This document shows positions 52,095-60,020 of a DNA stretch of 64,000 nucleotides, piece by piece. Source of the DNA: Phytoactinopolyspora limicola (GTDB lineage Bacteria; Actinomycetota; Actinomycetes; Jiangellales; Jiangellaceae). The DNA lies in assembly GCF_011320225.1 (NCBI RefSeq), contig NZ_JAAOEN010000007.1, forward strand, positions 183,253-247,252. The letters run 5' to 3'. The position numbers and the translations under genes are program-made. A model generated the notes under the pieces. That model did no database searches and was not told the origin of the DNA. It saw only the letters and a program-made list of their open reading frames with translations. Position 1 is the stretch's first letter. Each line of letters opens with the position of its first letter.

Positions 52095-52358
52095 TCAGCT
52101 CGACGCGCGGCGCTGGTCCTCGGCCTGGACCCGCAGGATGTTGGCGTTGGCGTTGAGCGCCTCGACCACCCGGCCCAACGCCGGGACGAACTCCCCCGTC
52201 CACTGAGCCTCGAACGTGTTGCGGTCGTTGCCGAGCCACTCCGTGGCGGCCAGCTGCTGGGTCAGCCGCTGGGTGATCTCCGTGATGCTCTGCGCATCGA
52301 CGTCCATCACCGCAGCGAGTTGATCGGCCTGCTCGACGTTCATCCCCAGAAGAGCCAT
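52095..52358 (-). CDS. WXG100-family type VII secretion protein
   Basis: An 87-residue helical hairpin protein, a probable secreted substrate or chaperone of the adjacent EssC-like motor. The central turn carries Trp41-Leu-Gly43 (ATEWLGNDRNTFEAQW), a standard WXG variant. Long helices on each side contain ADQLAAVMDVDAQSITEITQ and LGRVVEALNANANILRVQAE. No C-terminal YxxxD/E export motif is visible. I start at the ATG at 52358 (GGAAGGACGATC upstream), since the first frame codon is seven residues earlier without support. It lies directly upstream of the ATPase gene. Confidence 0.93.
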   Translation of the reverse strand: MALLGMNVEQADQLAAVMDVDAQSITEITQRLTQQLAATEWLGNDRNTFEAQWTGEFVPALGRVVEALNANANILRVQAEDQRRASS

Positions 52359-52449
52359 GATCGTCCTTCCTTTCCGCACGTGGTGTGCTGTACCTGCCTT
52401 GCCTGTCTCCCCCGGCCCGATGGCCAGGTGAGCGTCACACGTCGGTCGG

Positions 52450-52989
52450 CTATGCCGACTCGACGCGGAACGATTCGTGAATGGCGCGCAGCGCCTGCCC
52501 GACCTCGGCTCCGGAGCCGTCGGCCCAGCTGGACACCACCGTCATCGCGTGGGTCACCCCTCCGGAGTGCCGGGTGGGCAACACCCAGACGGTCGCCACC
52601 TGGATCACGTCGACCCCGTCGACCGTGCGGCACAACCGCTGGCTGGCCGCACCGGTGGCCTCGATCTCGGCCGGCGCCCCGACGGCTACCTCGCCCGCCT
52701 GCGCCGCGACCATCGCGGCCAGCAGCGCCTTCGGGTCGGCGCCTCCGGGCACCAGATCGGCGGTCACGGTGACGTTCGGGGTGAACGCCCCGGGGCTGCC
52801 CGCGTCGGCCTCGGGCCGGACGACGGCGAGAGCACGAGGCGCGGCGTGTGCCACATACCCGTCGGGTACGTCGATCCGGAACGGCGGCGCCGCCGGTAGC
52901 ACATGGCTGGGGTAGTGGACCGTCGTCGCCTGAGCTGTCTGGTCCACCGGATCAGCCAGTTGTGCACCAGTGGTGTCGGTCATCGTCAT
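52450..52989 (-). CDS. LpqN/PsbP-like protein of the type VII locus
   Basis: A 179-residue protein with no signal peptide or lipobox. The fold signature FRIDVPDGYVAHAAPRALAV, followed by FTPNVTVTADLVPGGADPKA and ending VGQALRAIHESFRVESA, resembles mycobacterial LpqN/LpqT lipoproteins (PsbP-like fold); this is pattern recognition by eye. Its ATG overlaps the stop of the large Gly-rich gene as ATGA, with AAGGAG upstream. The role in secretion is unknown; a cytoplasmic chaperone of the two neighbouring WXG-type products is one possibility. Confidence 0.7.
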   Translation of the reverse strand: MTMTDTTGAQLADPVDQTAQATTVHYPSHVLPAAPPFRIDVPDGYVAHAAPRALAVVRPEADAGSPGAFTPNVTVTADLVPGGADPKALLAAMVAAQAGEVAVGAPAEIEATGAASQRLCRTVDGVDVIQVATVWVLPTRHSGGVTHAMTVVSSWADGSGAEVGQALRAIHESFRVESA

Positions 52990-54650
52990 CGTGCTCCTTC
53001 ATGAGTCGCTGCGCCCGGCCACACCAGGCCTGCCGTCTCCGCCGCCCGGGCCGCCGCCCCGTCGACGTCCGCCCCAGCCGACGCGGCCGACCACCAACGG
53101 GCCACGGCGCCCGCGCCATCGGCACCGGCTGTTCCGCCGGCGGCGTCCGCTCCGGCCACCGCGCTGTCCACCGCTACCCGGCCGTAAGGCGTCTCGTAGC
53201 TGATGCCGTGCTCGCCGTCGGATGCCGGCTGCCATCCGGTGTCCATGCCCGCGTCGAGTACGGACGTCACCCCGGTTCCGGCCGGTGCGACCGGATCGAG
53301 ACCAGCGTTCAGCGGCCCGGCCGCCCCGTACACCGCCCGGTCGGCATCCGCGCCGGGAGCCCAACTCGTCTCGGGCACCGCACTGGCTCGGGTCGCCGCG
53401 TCGAGCGAACCCGCGCCGAGCCAGTTCACCGGTCCGGCCGCGGCCCCGGTCCGGGCCCTCGCCGAGGCCGGTGTTTCCTCGCCGTCGTCGTCTTCGTCGT
53501 CTCCGTTGCGGGCCCGGGCGTGGGCTAGAGCCGCCGCACCAAGCCCGGCCAGCCCCAGCGGCGCGGCGAGCAATCCGGCGTTCGGACCACCGCCCGACCC
53601 TTCCGGCACGGTCCCGAGCCCCGACTCGCTGGACGTACCGTCCATCCCGCCACCGCCACCCACGATGGGGGTCGCGCTGACTGTCGGCTGGCCACCGCCA
53701 CGGCCGGTCTGCCCAGCAGCGTCTCCAGCACGAGCCGATGTGTCCCCGCCGCCGTCGGCGGAATCCAAGCCACCACCACCGAAGGAACCCGCACCGCCAA
53801 GCCCGCCGTCGGAACCGCCCGAGCCGGCCCGGCCCGCTGCTGATCCACCGAGGGCGCCACCCAGCGCGCCGAGAACGCCACCTGTGCCGCCGGCCGACCC
53901 AACGCTGCCGTCGGGCACGAACGGTGGGGTCGCCACGGACCCGCTGGGGCCACCTACCGCACCAACACCACCACCGGACCCGAAGCCGCCACCACTGGCC
54001 GGCGCGATCGGGGTGCCCGGTCCGGTACCACCCCCGGCCCCGCCGCCACCGCCGCTGACGCCACCGTGCGCCGGCGCGTTCACCTGCGGACCAGTGGGTG
54101 TGTTGACCCCGCCGCCCGATCCGCTCGCTCCGGTCGAGCCCGACGACGGCCCGCTAGGACCAGGCACATGCTGGAATCCACCACCTCCGGTGGAGCCCCC
54201 CTGATCCGGCCGGGGGTTGATCGGGCCAGGCAATACCGGCTTCTGGATCTGCACTCCGGTCCCGCCGTCGTAGACCTCGAATGCCCGGGTGTTCTGCGGC
54301 GTCCTCAGCATCGGCGGGTTCACCGGGCCACACGGCGGCAGCGCGGGTGTCTGGTACATCGGCGGGATGACCACCTGCGGCGCGTCCGCACTCACCTCCT
54401 TCTGCTGGCTGGAGGCGAACTTGATAACCGCCGCGAACCGTTGGAGGGCCTGCATCGTGGTCTGCACCCACGGGATCACGACCCCCTCGAGGTATGCCGC
54501 GAATGCCGCGGCCCAGCCGGTCCACGACATCGCCCGCAGAGCCCGGACCGTCAGCCGAAGCACCACAAGGACGGTCCGAGCGAAATCGATGGCCTGATCG
54601 AGCTTCTGCGCGATCCGGTCAAGGCCCTCGACATCGGCTCCCTTGAACAT
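52986..54650 (-). CDS. Large WXG-like, Gly-rich putative type VII substrate
   Basis: A 554-residue protein. Residues 1-100 form a helical WXG-like region (LDRIAQKLDQAIDFARTVLV, AMSWTGWAAAFAAYLEGVV). Next comes a Pro-rich segment, and then about 230 residues of Gly/Ser/Pro low complexity, comparable in style to PPE/PE-PGRS or EspB-like substrates. A hydrophobic Ala/Leu stretch (LLAAPLGLAGLGAAALAHAR) precedes an acidic and Ala-rich C-terminus containing ISYETPYGRVAVDS. I start at the ATG at 54650 (GAGGAGG upstream). It is the first gene of the eight-gene operon, 117 bases after a GGAAACTTCC palindrome. Secretion is inferred. Confidence 0.75.
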   Translation of the reverse strand: MFKGADVEGLDRIAQKLDQAIDFARTVLVVLRLTVRALRAMSWTGWAAAFAAYLEGVVIPWVQTTMQALQRFAAVIKFASSQQKEVSADAPQVVIPPMYQTPALPPCGPVNPPMLRTPQNTRAFEVYDGGTGVQIQKPVLPGPINPRPDQGGSTGGGGFQHVPGPSGPSSGSTGASGSGGGVNTPTGPQVNAPAHGGVSGGGGGAGGGTGPGTPIAPASGGGFGSGGGVGAVGGPSGSVATPPFVPDGSVGSAGGTGGVLGALGGALGGSAAGRAGSGGSDGGLGGAGSFGGGGLDSADGGGDTSARAGDAAGQTGRGGGQPTVSATPIVGGGGGMDGTSSESGLGTVPEGSGGGPNAGLLAAPLGLAGLGAAALAHARARNGDDEDDDGEETPASARARTGAAAGPVNWLGAGSLDAATRASAVPETSWAPGADADRAVYGAAGPLNAGLDPVAPAGTGVTSVLDAGMDTGWQPASDGEHGISYETPYGRVAVDSAVAGADAAGGTAGADGAGAVARWWSAASAGADVDGAAARAAETAGLVWPGAATHEGAR

Positions 54651-54766
54651 CCTTGCCTCCTCATCGCGTTGGAAGTCGGCGAGCTGGGAGCGACCCTTCC
54701 TGGCGTCACATCCGCTTGCCGACATCGAAGTTAGGCGGCTGACGGGCCCGCGGCCAGCGCGGCGGG

Positions 54767-54807
54767 GGTGGAAACTTCCACCTTGTCGACCAGCGGAAAC
54801 TTCCGCT
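54767..54807. promoter_or_regulatory. Two GGAAACTTCC palindromes upstream of the secretion operon
   Basis: GGTGGAAACTTCCACC (54767-54782) and AGCGGAAACTTCCGCT (54792-54807) are perfect 7 bp inverted repeats around AC, 25 bp apart, 117-157 bases before the operon start. The same decamer occurs before two other type VII transcription units (55569, 61051), so it is a strong candidate regulator site. Confidence 0.7.
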
Positions 54808-55068
54808 CTGGGCAGGTACGACAACGACGGGGCGGGAACGGATCGGTGGACCTGGCGATGCGGGGGTCGACGCGGGGTATTCACGCGGCCGACCGCAACT
54901 CTGCACAACAGGTTCGTATCCCCTCGCGAACACGTGTTTCCACCCGGATCCACACCAGTCGAACCGGCCTATTGTGCTGACGGTTTTCTCGCCGTGTCGT
55001 GTTTCCCAGACAATCCCGGACATCAGACCGGTGCCGTCGAAGGCACGGGACCATGGCGCCGCGTGCGG

Positions 55069-55185
55069 CTACAAGGAGCCTTGCCGCACGCCGAGCTTCA
55101 CCACAAGGAAGCTCACTGTCGCCATAGCAACAACAAGGAGGCTTACTGCGCGAGGGTGGTAGCCGTAAGGAGGCTTACTGCACGA
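55069..55185. repeat. Phased SD-like repeat element, copy C
   Basis: AAGGAGCCTT, AAGGAAGCTC and two AAGGAGGCTT at 55073, 55105, 55135 and 55167 repeat the 32-30-32 spacing of copies A and B. The second linker again reads TGTCGCCATAGCAACAAC, similar to copy B. It lies between the secretion operon promoter and the end of the upstream WXG100 gene. The rest of 54808-55068 contains nothing I recognise. Confidence 0.8.
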
Positions 55186-55213
55186 GGGTGGTGGTTTCGT
55201 GCGGAGCGACACA

Positions 55214-55489
55214 CTAGCGGCTGGCTTCTTCCTGCATCTGGGCGCGCTGGCTCAGCTCGACGGCGTTCTCCCGGATGGTCTCCGTCGCACGATCGAGCTC
55301 CGGGCGCAGCGAACCGTTCCAGTCGGACATGAACCGCTTGGCGTCGTCGCCTTCCCAGAACACGCTGTCGAGCATCGAACCAAGCATCGACACCATGGAG
55401 CCGAGGTTGTCGGCCGTGCTGTCCATCTGCTGGCTCGCCGCCCGGGTCTGCTCCGGGTCGATTCCCATGAAGTTCGCCTTGTCGACCAT
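55214..55489 (-). CDS. WXG100-family type VII secretion protein (second copy)
   Basis: A 91-residue helical hairpin with Trp45-Glu-Gly47 in DSVFWEGDDAKRFMSDWNGS, the classical WXG turn, and a C-terminal helix LDRATETIRENAVELSQRAQ. ATG preceded by AGGAGACAAGCAG. It forms its own unit upstream of the main operon. The GGAAACTTCC site lies 80-89 bases before it, and the gene diverges from the NB-ARC regulator. The stop codon is embedded in a CTAGTGTGTCG word (55207-55217). It is a likely partner or paralogue of the WXG100 protein at 52095. Confidence 0.93.
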   Translation of the reverse strand: MVDKANFMGIDPEQTRAASQQMDSTADNLGSMVSMLGSMLDSVFWEGDDAKRFMSDWNGSLRPELDRATETIRENAVELSQRAQMQEEASR

Positions 55490-55568
55490 CTGCTTGTCTC
55501 CTGTCGTCGCATCGTGTCGTCATCGAACGCTACGGCGATCGATTCCTCTTGTGCACGTAGTGACCGGC

Positions 55569-55578
55569 GGAAACTTCC
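55569..55578. promoter_or_regulatory. GGAAACTTCC site between WXG100 and NB-ARC regulator genes
   Basis: One GCGGAAACTTCC copy in the 207 bp divergent gap, 80 bases from the WXG100 start and 119 bases from the regulator start, so it could control both directions. Confidence 0.6.
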
Positions 55579-55696
55579 TAATCTGGCGGACCAGGGCTTT
55601 AGCCGGGTACCGGCAGTAGGTACCCTCACGCTGACCATATGCTCGACAGTAGCGCTGCCTTGCCCGAGCTATGCCGAACGACAACGAGAAGGACCC

Positions 55697-58366
55697 GTGC
55701 CAAAGGCTGATCCCGTCTTGACCGCCGCCATCCGCCCGCCCACCCCGGTGGGCGTCGCCACCCTTGATGATCTCAGCAACCGGCTACGCGAGCTCCGGGA
55801 ATGGTCCGGCTCACCGTCGTATGCGCAGATCGCCCAACGAATCAAAGCGCTGCGGGAAAGGCGCGGCCTGCACCCGCACCGGCAACACCTCAGCAGGGCT
55901 ACGGTCTATGACTGTTTCCGGCTCGGCCGGTCCCGGGTCGACGTCGACCTCGTGCTGGAGATCGTGCAGGCGTTGGGGGTGTCACCGACGGACGCCGTTG
56001 CATGGCGGCAAGCTCACGCGGCCGCGATGGGCACCACCTCTACCGCCGCAGTGGTCGAGGTCCTCCCGTCGATCCCGACCCCGGCTACCACGTTCACCGC
56101 CCGCGGTGACGAACTCACCGAGATCGTCACACAGCCGCTCGGCAGCACCATGGCCATTGTCGGCATGCCTGGAATCGGGAAGACCGAACTCGCCCTGCGG
56201 TCATCCGCGGAGCTCACCCGATCGCACGTCTACCCAGACGGCACGTTCTTCGTGGATCTACGTGGCCACCATCCCGCCCATCAGCCGGCTCAGCCAAGTG
56301 CGGTGGTGGCCGGCTTGCTCACGGCCACCGGCCACTCCGCGAGCAAGATCGGCCGGCTTTCTCCGGCGCACTTGTTCACCGTGTGGCAGACGTGGGCGCG
56401 TGATCGTCGGTTCCTCGCCGTGTTCGACAACGCTGCCGGGGATGATCAGCTCGATCCGCTCATTCCCACCAATCACGGTGGGCACATCATCGTCACCAGC
56501 CGCCGGCGGCTGTCCCGGCCCGCCAAACTCCAGCAACGTGAGCTGGATCCGCTCACCAGTGACAACGCCATCGAACTCCTGGCTGAGACCGCTGGCCGGG
56601 AGCGGATCCTGGCCGACCTGTCGTTGGCCAAGCGGCTGGCCGAGTTGTGCGGGTTCCTGCCGCTCGATCTCAACGTCGTCGCCGCTCATCTGAACCAGCA
56701 TCCGGCGTGGACCGTCGACGACCAGATCCGGCGGCTAGAAGCTTCCGTTCGGGGCGCATCGATGCGACCAGCGCTGAGCACGTCCTACGAGCGCTTGGAA
56801 CCGGCACAACAGCGCATGTTCCGCCTGCTCGCACTCTTCCCGGCGCCCTCGTTCTCGCCACCGGCGGCCGCCGCGCTGGCCGACTGTGACCCGGAGACCG
56901 CGCTGGACGTCCTTGCGTCGCTCCGCGCTGAACACCTCGTGCGCATCCCGGAACCCGGCCGGTTCGGATTTCACGACCTGGTACGAACATTCGCCGAATC
57001 GCTCCTCCATGAGGAGGAGCCGTATTCCGCCCAGCGCGCCGCGGTCCGCCGGCTGCTCGACCACTATTTGGCCTATTCCCTGCATGCGGTGCGAGTCAGA
57101 TGGCGGGACGAGGAGCCGATGGAGCCAGCTGTCTGGAACGGATCGGCGCCGACGGTCGACCTCGCCGACCCAGCAGGTTGGCTGGACGGTGAACACCAGG
57201 CGGCGACGATGGTGGCAGCCTTGGCGGTCGAATACGACCACGAGGATTACGTCGCCGAATTGTCCGGCACACTGGCGACCTACCTGTACGACGACGGCAA
57301 GCTGCCCGCCGCCGAGATCCTGCACAGCCTGGCGACGAGCTCCGGTGACCTGCCGAAACAAGGTGAAGCACACCGGTACCTCGCTCGGGTCTACGAGAAA
57401 CAAGGCCGCTTCGAGAAGGCGATCCACCACCTTGAACGGGCCGAATCGGTTGCCCCCAACGCCGTCGTGGGCCGGACTCACCTGCTCATCGGCAACATTT
57501 ACAAGGGGCTCGGACGTCTCGACGACGCTCTGCGGCACTACCAGCTCGGCGAGGAAGAAGCGCTAGCTGCCGACAACGCGACCCGGATCACCGCCGCCCG
57601 GAACAACCAGGCGATCATCCACCGGCTGGCCGGCGATCTAGAACTGGCGGAACGGATCTACACCGAACTCGTCGACGACTGCCAGCGCCGAAACGATTTT
57701 GGTCACCTCATCATGGCGCTCAGCAACCGGGCGGTCGTGTATCTGACGCTGGGGCGCTACGCGGAGGCCGACGACGACGTGGACCGGGGCCTCGACCTCT
57801 GCGAGTCGAGCCGGATCCGGATCGGGGTGCCGATGCTTCTCAACAGTCGGGGCCAGATCCGGCGCGAACTTGGGCGCTTCGCCGAGGCGGTCGAGGCTCA
57901 TAACAGCGCCCGGTCATTGGCGGCAGAGCAGGGAGACGTATTGGTCCAGGGCGAGAGCCAGGCACTGCTCGGCCGCGCGTTGGTAGCCGCGGGCCAACCT
58001 GCCGACGGTATGCCACATCTGGAATCCGCGCTCGAACTAGCCCGCGACGTCAGTGGCGCCGTCCTCGAGGTGGAGGTGTTGAACTCCATGGGCACCGCGT
58101 CGCTGGCTCTCGGTTCAATCGCCCAAGCCCGAACACACCACCACGACGCGCTCTCTCTCGCGACCGAAGCACGCGATCTTGACGAGATCGCTCGCGCCCA
58201 GGCAGGACTCGGACACTGCGCGCATGCCAGCGGTGACAACGGTGCGGCCGCCGAACACTGGCGGCTAGCGCTCGCCACCTACGAGCGGCTGAACGCTCGC
58301 CACGCCGCGGTCATGCGGGAGCATCTCGACGCGATCCCTCCGCCGTCGCCAGATCCTCGGCCGTGA
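55697..58366 (+). CDS. HTH / NB-ARC / TPR transcriptional regulator
   Basis: An 889-residue STAND-type regulator. An N-terminal XRE-like helix-turn-helix (about 20-110: SPSYAQIAQRIKALRERRGL, LSRATVYDCFRLGRSRVDVD) is followed by an NB-ARC NTPase domain with the P-loop AIVGMPGIGKTELALRSS (about 152-169), Walker B FLAVFDNAAGDDQ, and GLPL-equivalent CGFLPLDLNVVAAHL. About eight TPR units fill 530-880 (YLARVYEKQGRFEKAIHHLE, LGRALVAAGQPADGMPHLES). I start at the GTG at 55697 with AAGGA upstream; the longer frame is out of place. It faces away from the WXG100 gene across the GGAAACTTCC site, so it is the best candidate for controlling the secretion genes. Confidence 0.88.
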   Translation: MPKADPVLTAAIRPPTPVGVATLDDLSNRLRELREWSGSPSYAQIAQRIKALRERRGLHPHRQHLSRATVYDCFRLGRSRVDVDLVLEIVQALGVSPTDAVAWRQAHAAAMGTTSTAAVVEVLPSIPTPATTFTARGDELTEIVTQPLGSTMAIVGMPGIGKTELALRSSAELTRSHVYPDGTFFVDLRGHHPAHQPAQPSAVVAGLLTATGHSASKIGRLSPAHLFTVWQTWARDRRFLAVFDNAAGDDQLDPLIPTNHGGHIIVTSRRRLSRPAKLQQRELDPLTSDNAIELLAETAGRERILADLSLAKRLAELCGFLPLDLNVVAAHLNQHPAWTVDDQIRRLEASVRGASMRPALSTSYERLEPAQQRMFRLLALFPAPSFSPPAAAALADCDPETALDVLASLRAEHLVRIPEPGRFGFHDLVRTFAESLLHEEEPYSAQRAAVRRLLDHYLAYSLHAVRVRWRDEEPMEPAVWNGSAPTVDLADPAGWLDGEHQAATMVAALAVEYDHEDYVAELSGTLATYLYDDGKLPAAEILHSLATSSGDLPKQGEAHRYLARVYEKQGRFEKAIHHLERAESVAPNAVVGRTHLLIGNIYKGLGRLDDALRHYQLGEEEALAADNATRITAARNNQAIIHRLAGDLELAERIYTELVDDCQRRNDFGHLIMALSNRAVVYLTLGRYAEADDDVDRGLDLCESSRIRIGVPMLLNSRGQIRRELGRFAEAVEAHNSARSLAAEQGDVLVQGESQALLGRALVAAGQPADGMPHLESALELARDVSGAVLEVEVLNSMGTASLALGSIAQARTHHHDALSLATEARDLDEIARAQAGLGHCAHASGDNGAAAEHWRLALATYERLNARHAAVMREHLDAIPPPSPDPRP

Positions 58367-59138
58367 CGAGCCGGATCTCCGCCGCGCGGCGCCCCACCGC
58401 GAACCGGACGTTCTGTACCCGGCCCGACCCGGACCGGAAGGGATCGTCCCCCGGCCCGAACGCGAGACGTGCCACCACCCTGATGGCATCGTCGACCCGC
58501 TGTGGCCGGTCGAGATTCCACGCGTAGCCGTGCCAGCCCCGGATCCGCTCGTAGATCTCCCGGTTGGACGGCGGCCGCGGGTAGTCGTCGGCGCCCGATA
58601 GCCACGGCTCGGCCAGCGCAAGCGCTACGTACCACTCTCGGGTTCCCGGCTCGAGACGCGGCGCCGGGGCGGTCGGCGCGGCATCGGCGTCACCGTCGAG
58701 CCGGACCGGCGCCGGCTGCTCGTCCACCGCTGGGACCGCGACGTCCAAGACGAGCACGAGGTCGGTGTAGCTGTCCGCGCCGGCCTGCCGACCGCGAAGC
58801 AGGAGTACCTGGTTTTCGCCCTCGTCGAGGAGCGCGGCCATACCATCGGTCAGCGTGACCCGGCGGGCTCCGCCAGGGGCGTCGAACAGGCTGGACAGCT
58901 GGGCTTCGGTGGAGCCACGCCACCGCAGCCGCACCACCTCGTCGCCGACGACGACTTCGCCGACCACCCGCGACACATGCGGCGCACACCGTGGCAACGC
59001 AACCGGGGTGAGCCGGAGCTGGGCGTCGGGATCGTCGTCGGGGAGCGCGCTGGCCGGCGCCCTCCCCACTAGCAGGGTCTCACCGGAGCCGAGCACCACG
59101 GTGGGGACACCCACCCCGCGTAGGGTCACCCGGAGCAC
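58311..59138 (-). CDS. FHA-like domain protein of the type VII locus
   Basis: A 275-residue cytoplasmic protein. The N-terminal ~110 residues resemble an FHA domain (PTVVLGSGETLLVGRAPAS, then CAPHVSRVVGEVVVGDEVVR), with the Ser/His phospho-binding pair in PHVSR. The C-terminal region contains REWYVALALAEPWL and PPSNREIYERIRGWHGYAWN, which I do not recognise but have seen in actinomycete FHA-HTH-like proteins. GTG start at 59138. Its last 56 bases overlap the end of the convergent regulator gene. It may read phosphorylation by the kinase encoded at 37216. Confidence 0.68.
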   Translation of the reverse strand: MLRVTLRGVGVPTVVLGSGETLLVGRAPASALPDDDPDAQLRLTPVALPRCAPHVSRVVGEVVVGDEVVRLRWRGSTEAQLSSLFDAPGGARRVTLTDGMAALLDEGENQVLLLRGRQAGADSYTDLVLVLDVAVPAVDEQPAPVRLDGDADAAPTAPAPRLEPGTREWYVALALAEPWLSGADDYPRPPSNREIYERIRGWHGYAWNLDRPQRVDDAIRVVARLAFGPGDDPFRSGSGRVQNVRFAVGRRAAEIRLVTAEDLATAEGSRRDAPA

Positions 59139-59384
59139 GTGTCCACCGTCTCACCGGCCGCCACCCGGGTGGTGCACGAAAGGGCCCTAGTGTGTCGCGC
59201 TGCCGTCGCTCGATGGCTACGCACCGACGTCCTCCTCCACCGTGGCATCCCCGTGAACGCCACGTCCACTCCGCTGGCACGCCTGATGCCGGTGCGGGCC
59301 GCACGCCCCGCACCGGGTGTGAACACACCGTCACACACGCACCTGGCGCAGAGTATCAACCGGCCAGCCGAAGTTCGGAGAATC

Positions 59385-60020
59385 TCAGACAACTCCAGAC
59401 AGAAGATCCGGTATCTCGTCGAGGCCGATCACCCGCGACTCGTCGTCATCAGGTCCGGTCACCCGCCACGATCCAGGATCAGCGGTCAACCGCACAACAC
59501 GTTCGGTGGCATCGGTGGTCACGACGATCTCGACGTGACGCGCCTCGTCTCGTTCGGCGAACCTCGCCACCGACGGGGCGAACATGTCCACCGCACGCAC
59601 TCCCTGGCGCAACGGCACCAGGTCGAACAGGCCCGGCGGGCGCGGGGTGACCAGCAGCGTCACTTCGGGGCTCTCGACGACCAGCGTCACGAGCGCGGTG
59701 TCTTCCTCCACGAACGCGACGGAGGTCCAACGGGTCGCCGCGGTGATGGCGTATCCGGCGACCGATGCCGCTCCTACCGGCCCGGACTGTTCCCCACCAA
59801 CCTCGAACATGTCGCGCGCGACGAGCGAGGCGACTCCCGCGTCGCTCAGATCGTCGATCCCGGTATTCGGGAGTTGTAACCGCTGCCGGCTCAGCTCGGC
59901 CTCCGGGCCCGGCCGTAGCTCCAGCAGGGCCAGCAGTTCCGCCGACGTCAGGGTCACCGGGTCGATCTCCGCGGATGCCGGGGTCGCCTCTTTCGCCGCA
60001 CCCGGTGCCAACGTGTTCAT
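59385..60020 (-). CDS. Type VII locus protein of unknown function, possibly EspG-like
   Basis: A 211-residue soluble protein: LTSAELLALLELRPGPEAEL near the start, a beta-rich middle (TSVAFVEEDTALVTLVVESP) and an acidic end (DDDESRVIGLDEIPDLLSG). The opening and alternating strands vaguely recall EspG-type secretion chaperones, but I cannot confirm this. The ATG immediately follows the TAG of the upstream WXG-headed gene (TAGATG), with GGAGG ten bases upstream, so the two are co-expressed and could be chaperone and substrate. The 246 bp after its stop hold no gene, only a CTAGTGTGTCG word at 59187. Confidence 0.6.
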   Translation of the reverse strand: MNTLAPGAAKEATPASAEIDPVTLTSAELLALLELRPGPEAELSRQRLQLPNTGIDDLSDAGVASLVARDMFEVGGEQSGPVGAASVAGYAITAATRWTSVAFVEEDTALVTLVVESPEVTLLVTPRPPGLFDLVPLRQGVRAVDMFAPSVARFAERDEARHVEIVVTTDATERVVRLTADPGSWRVTGPDDDESRVIGLDEIPDLLSGVV

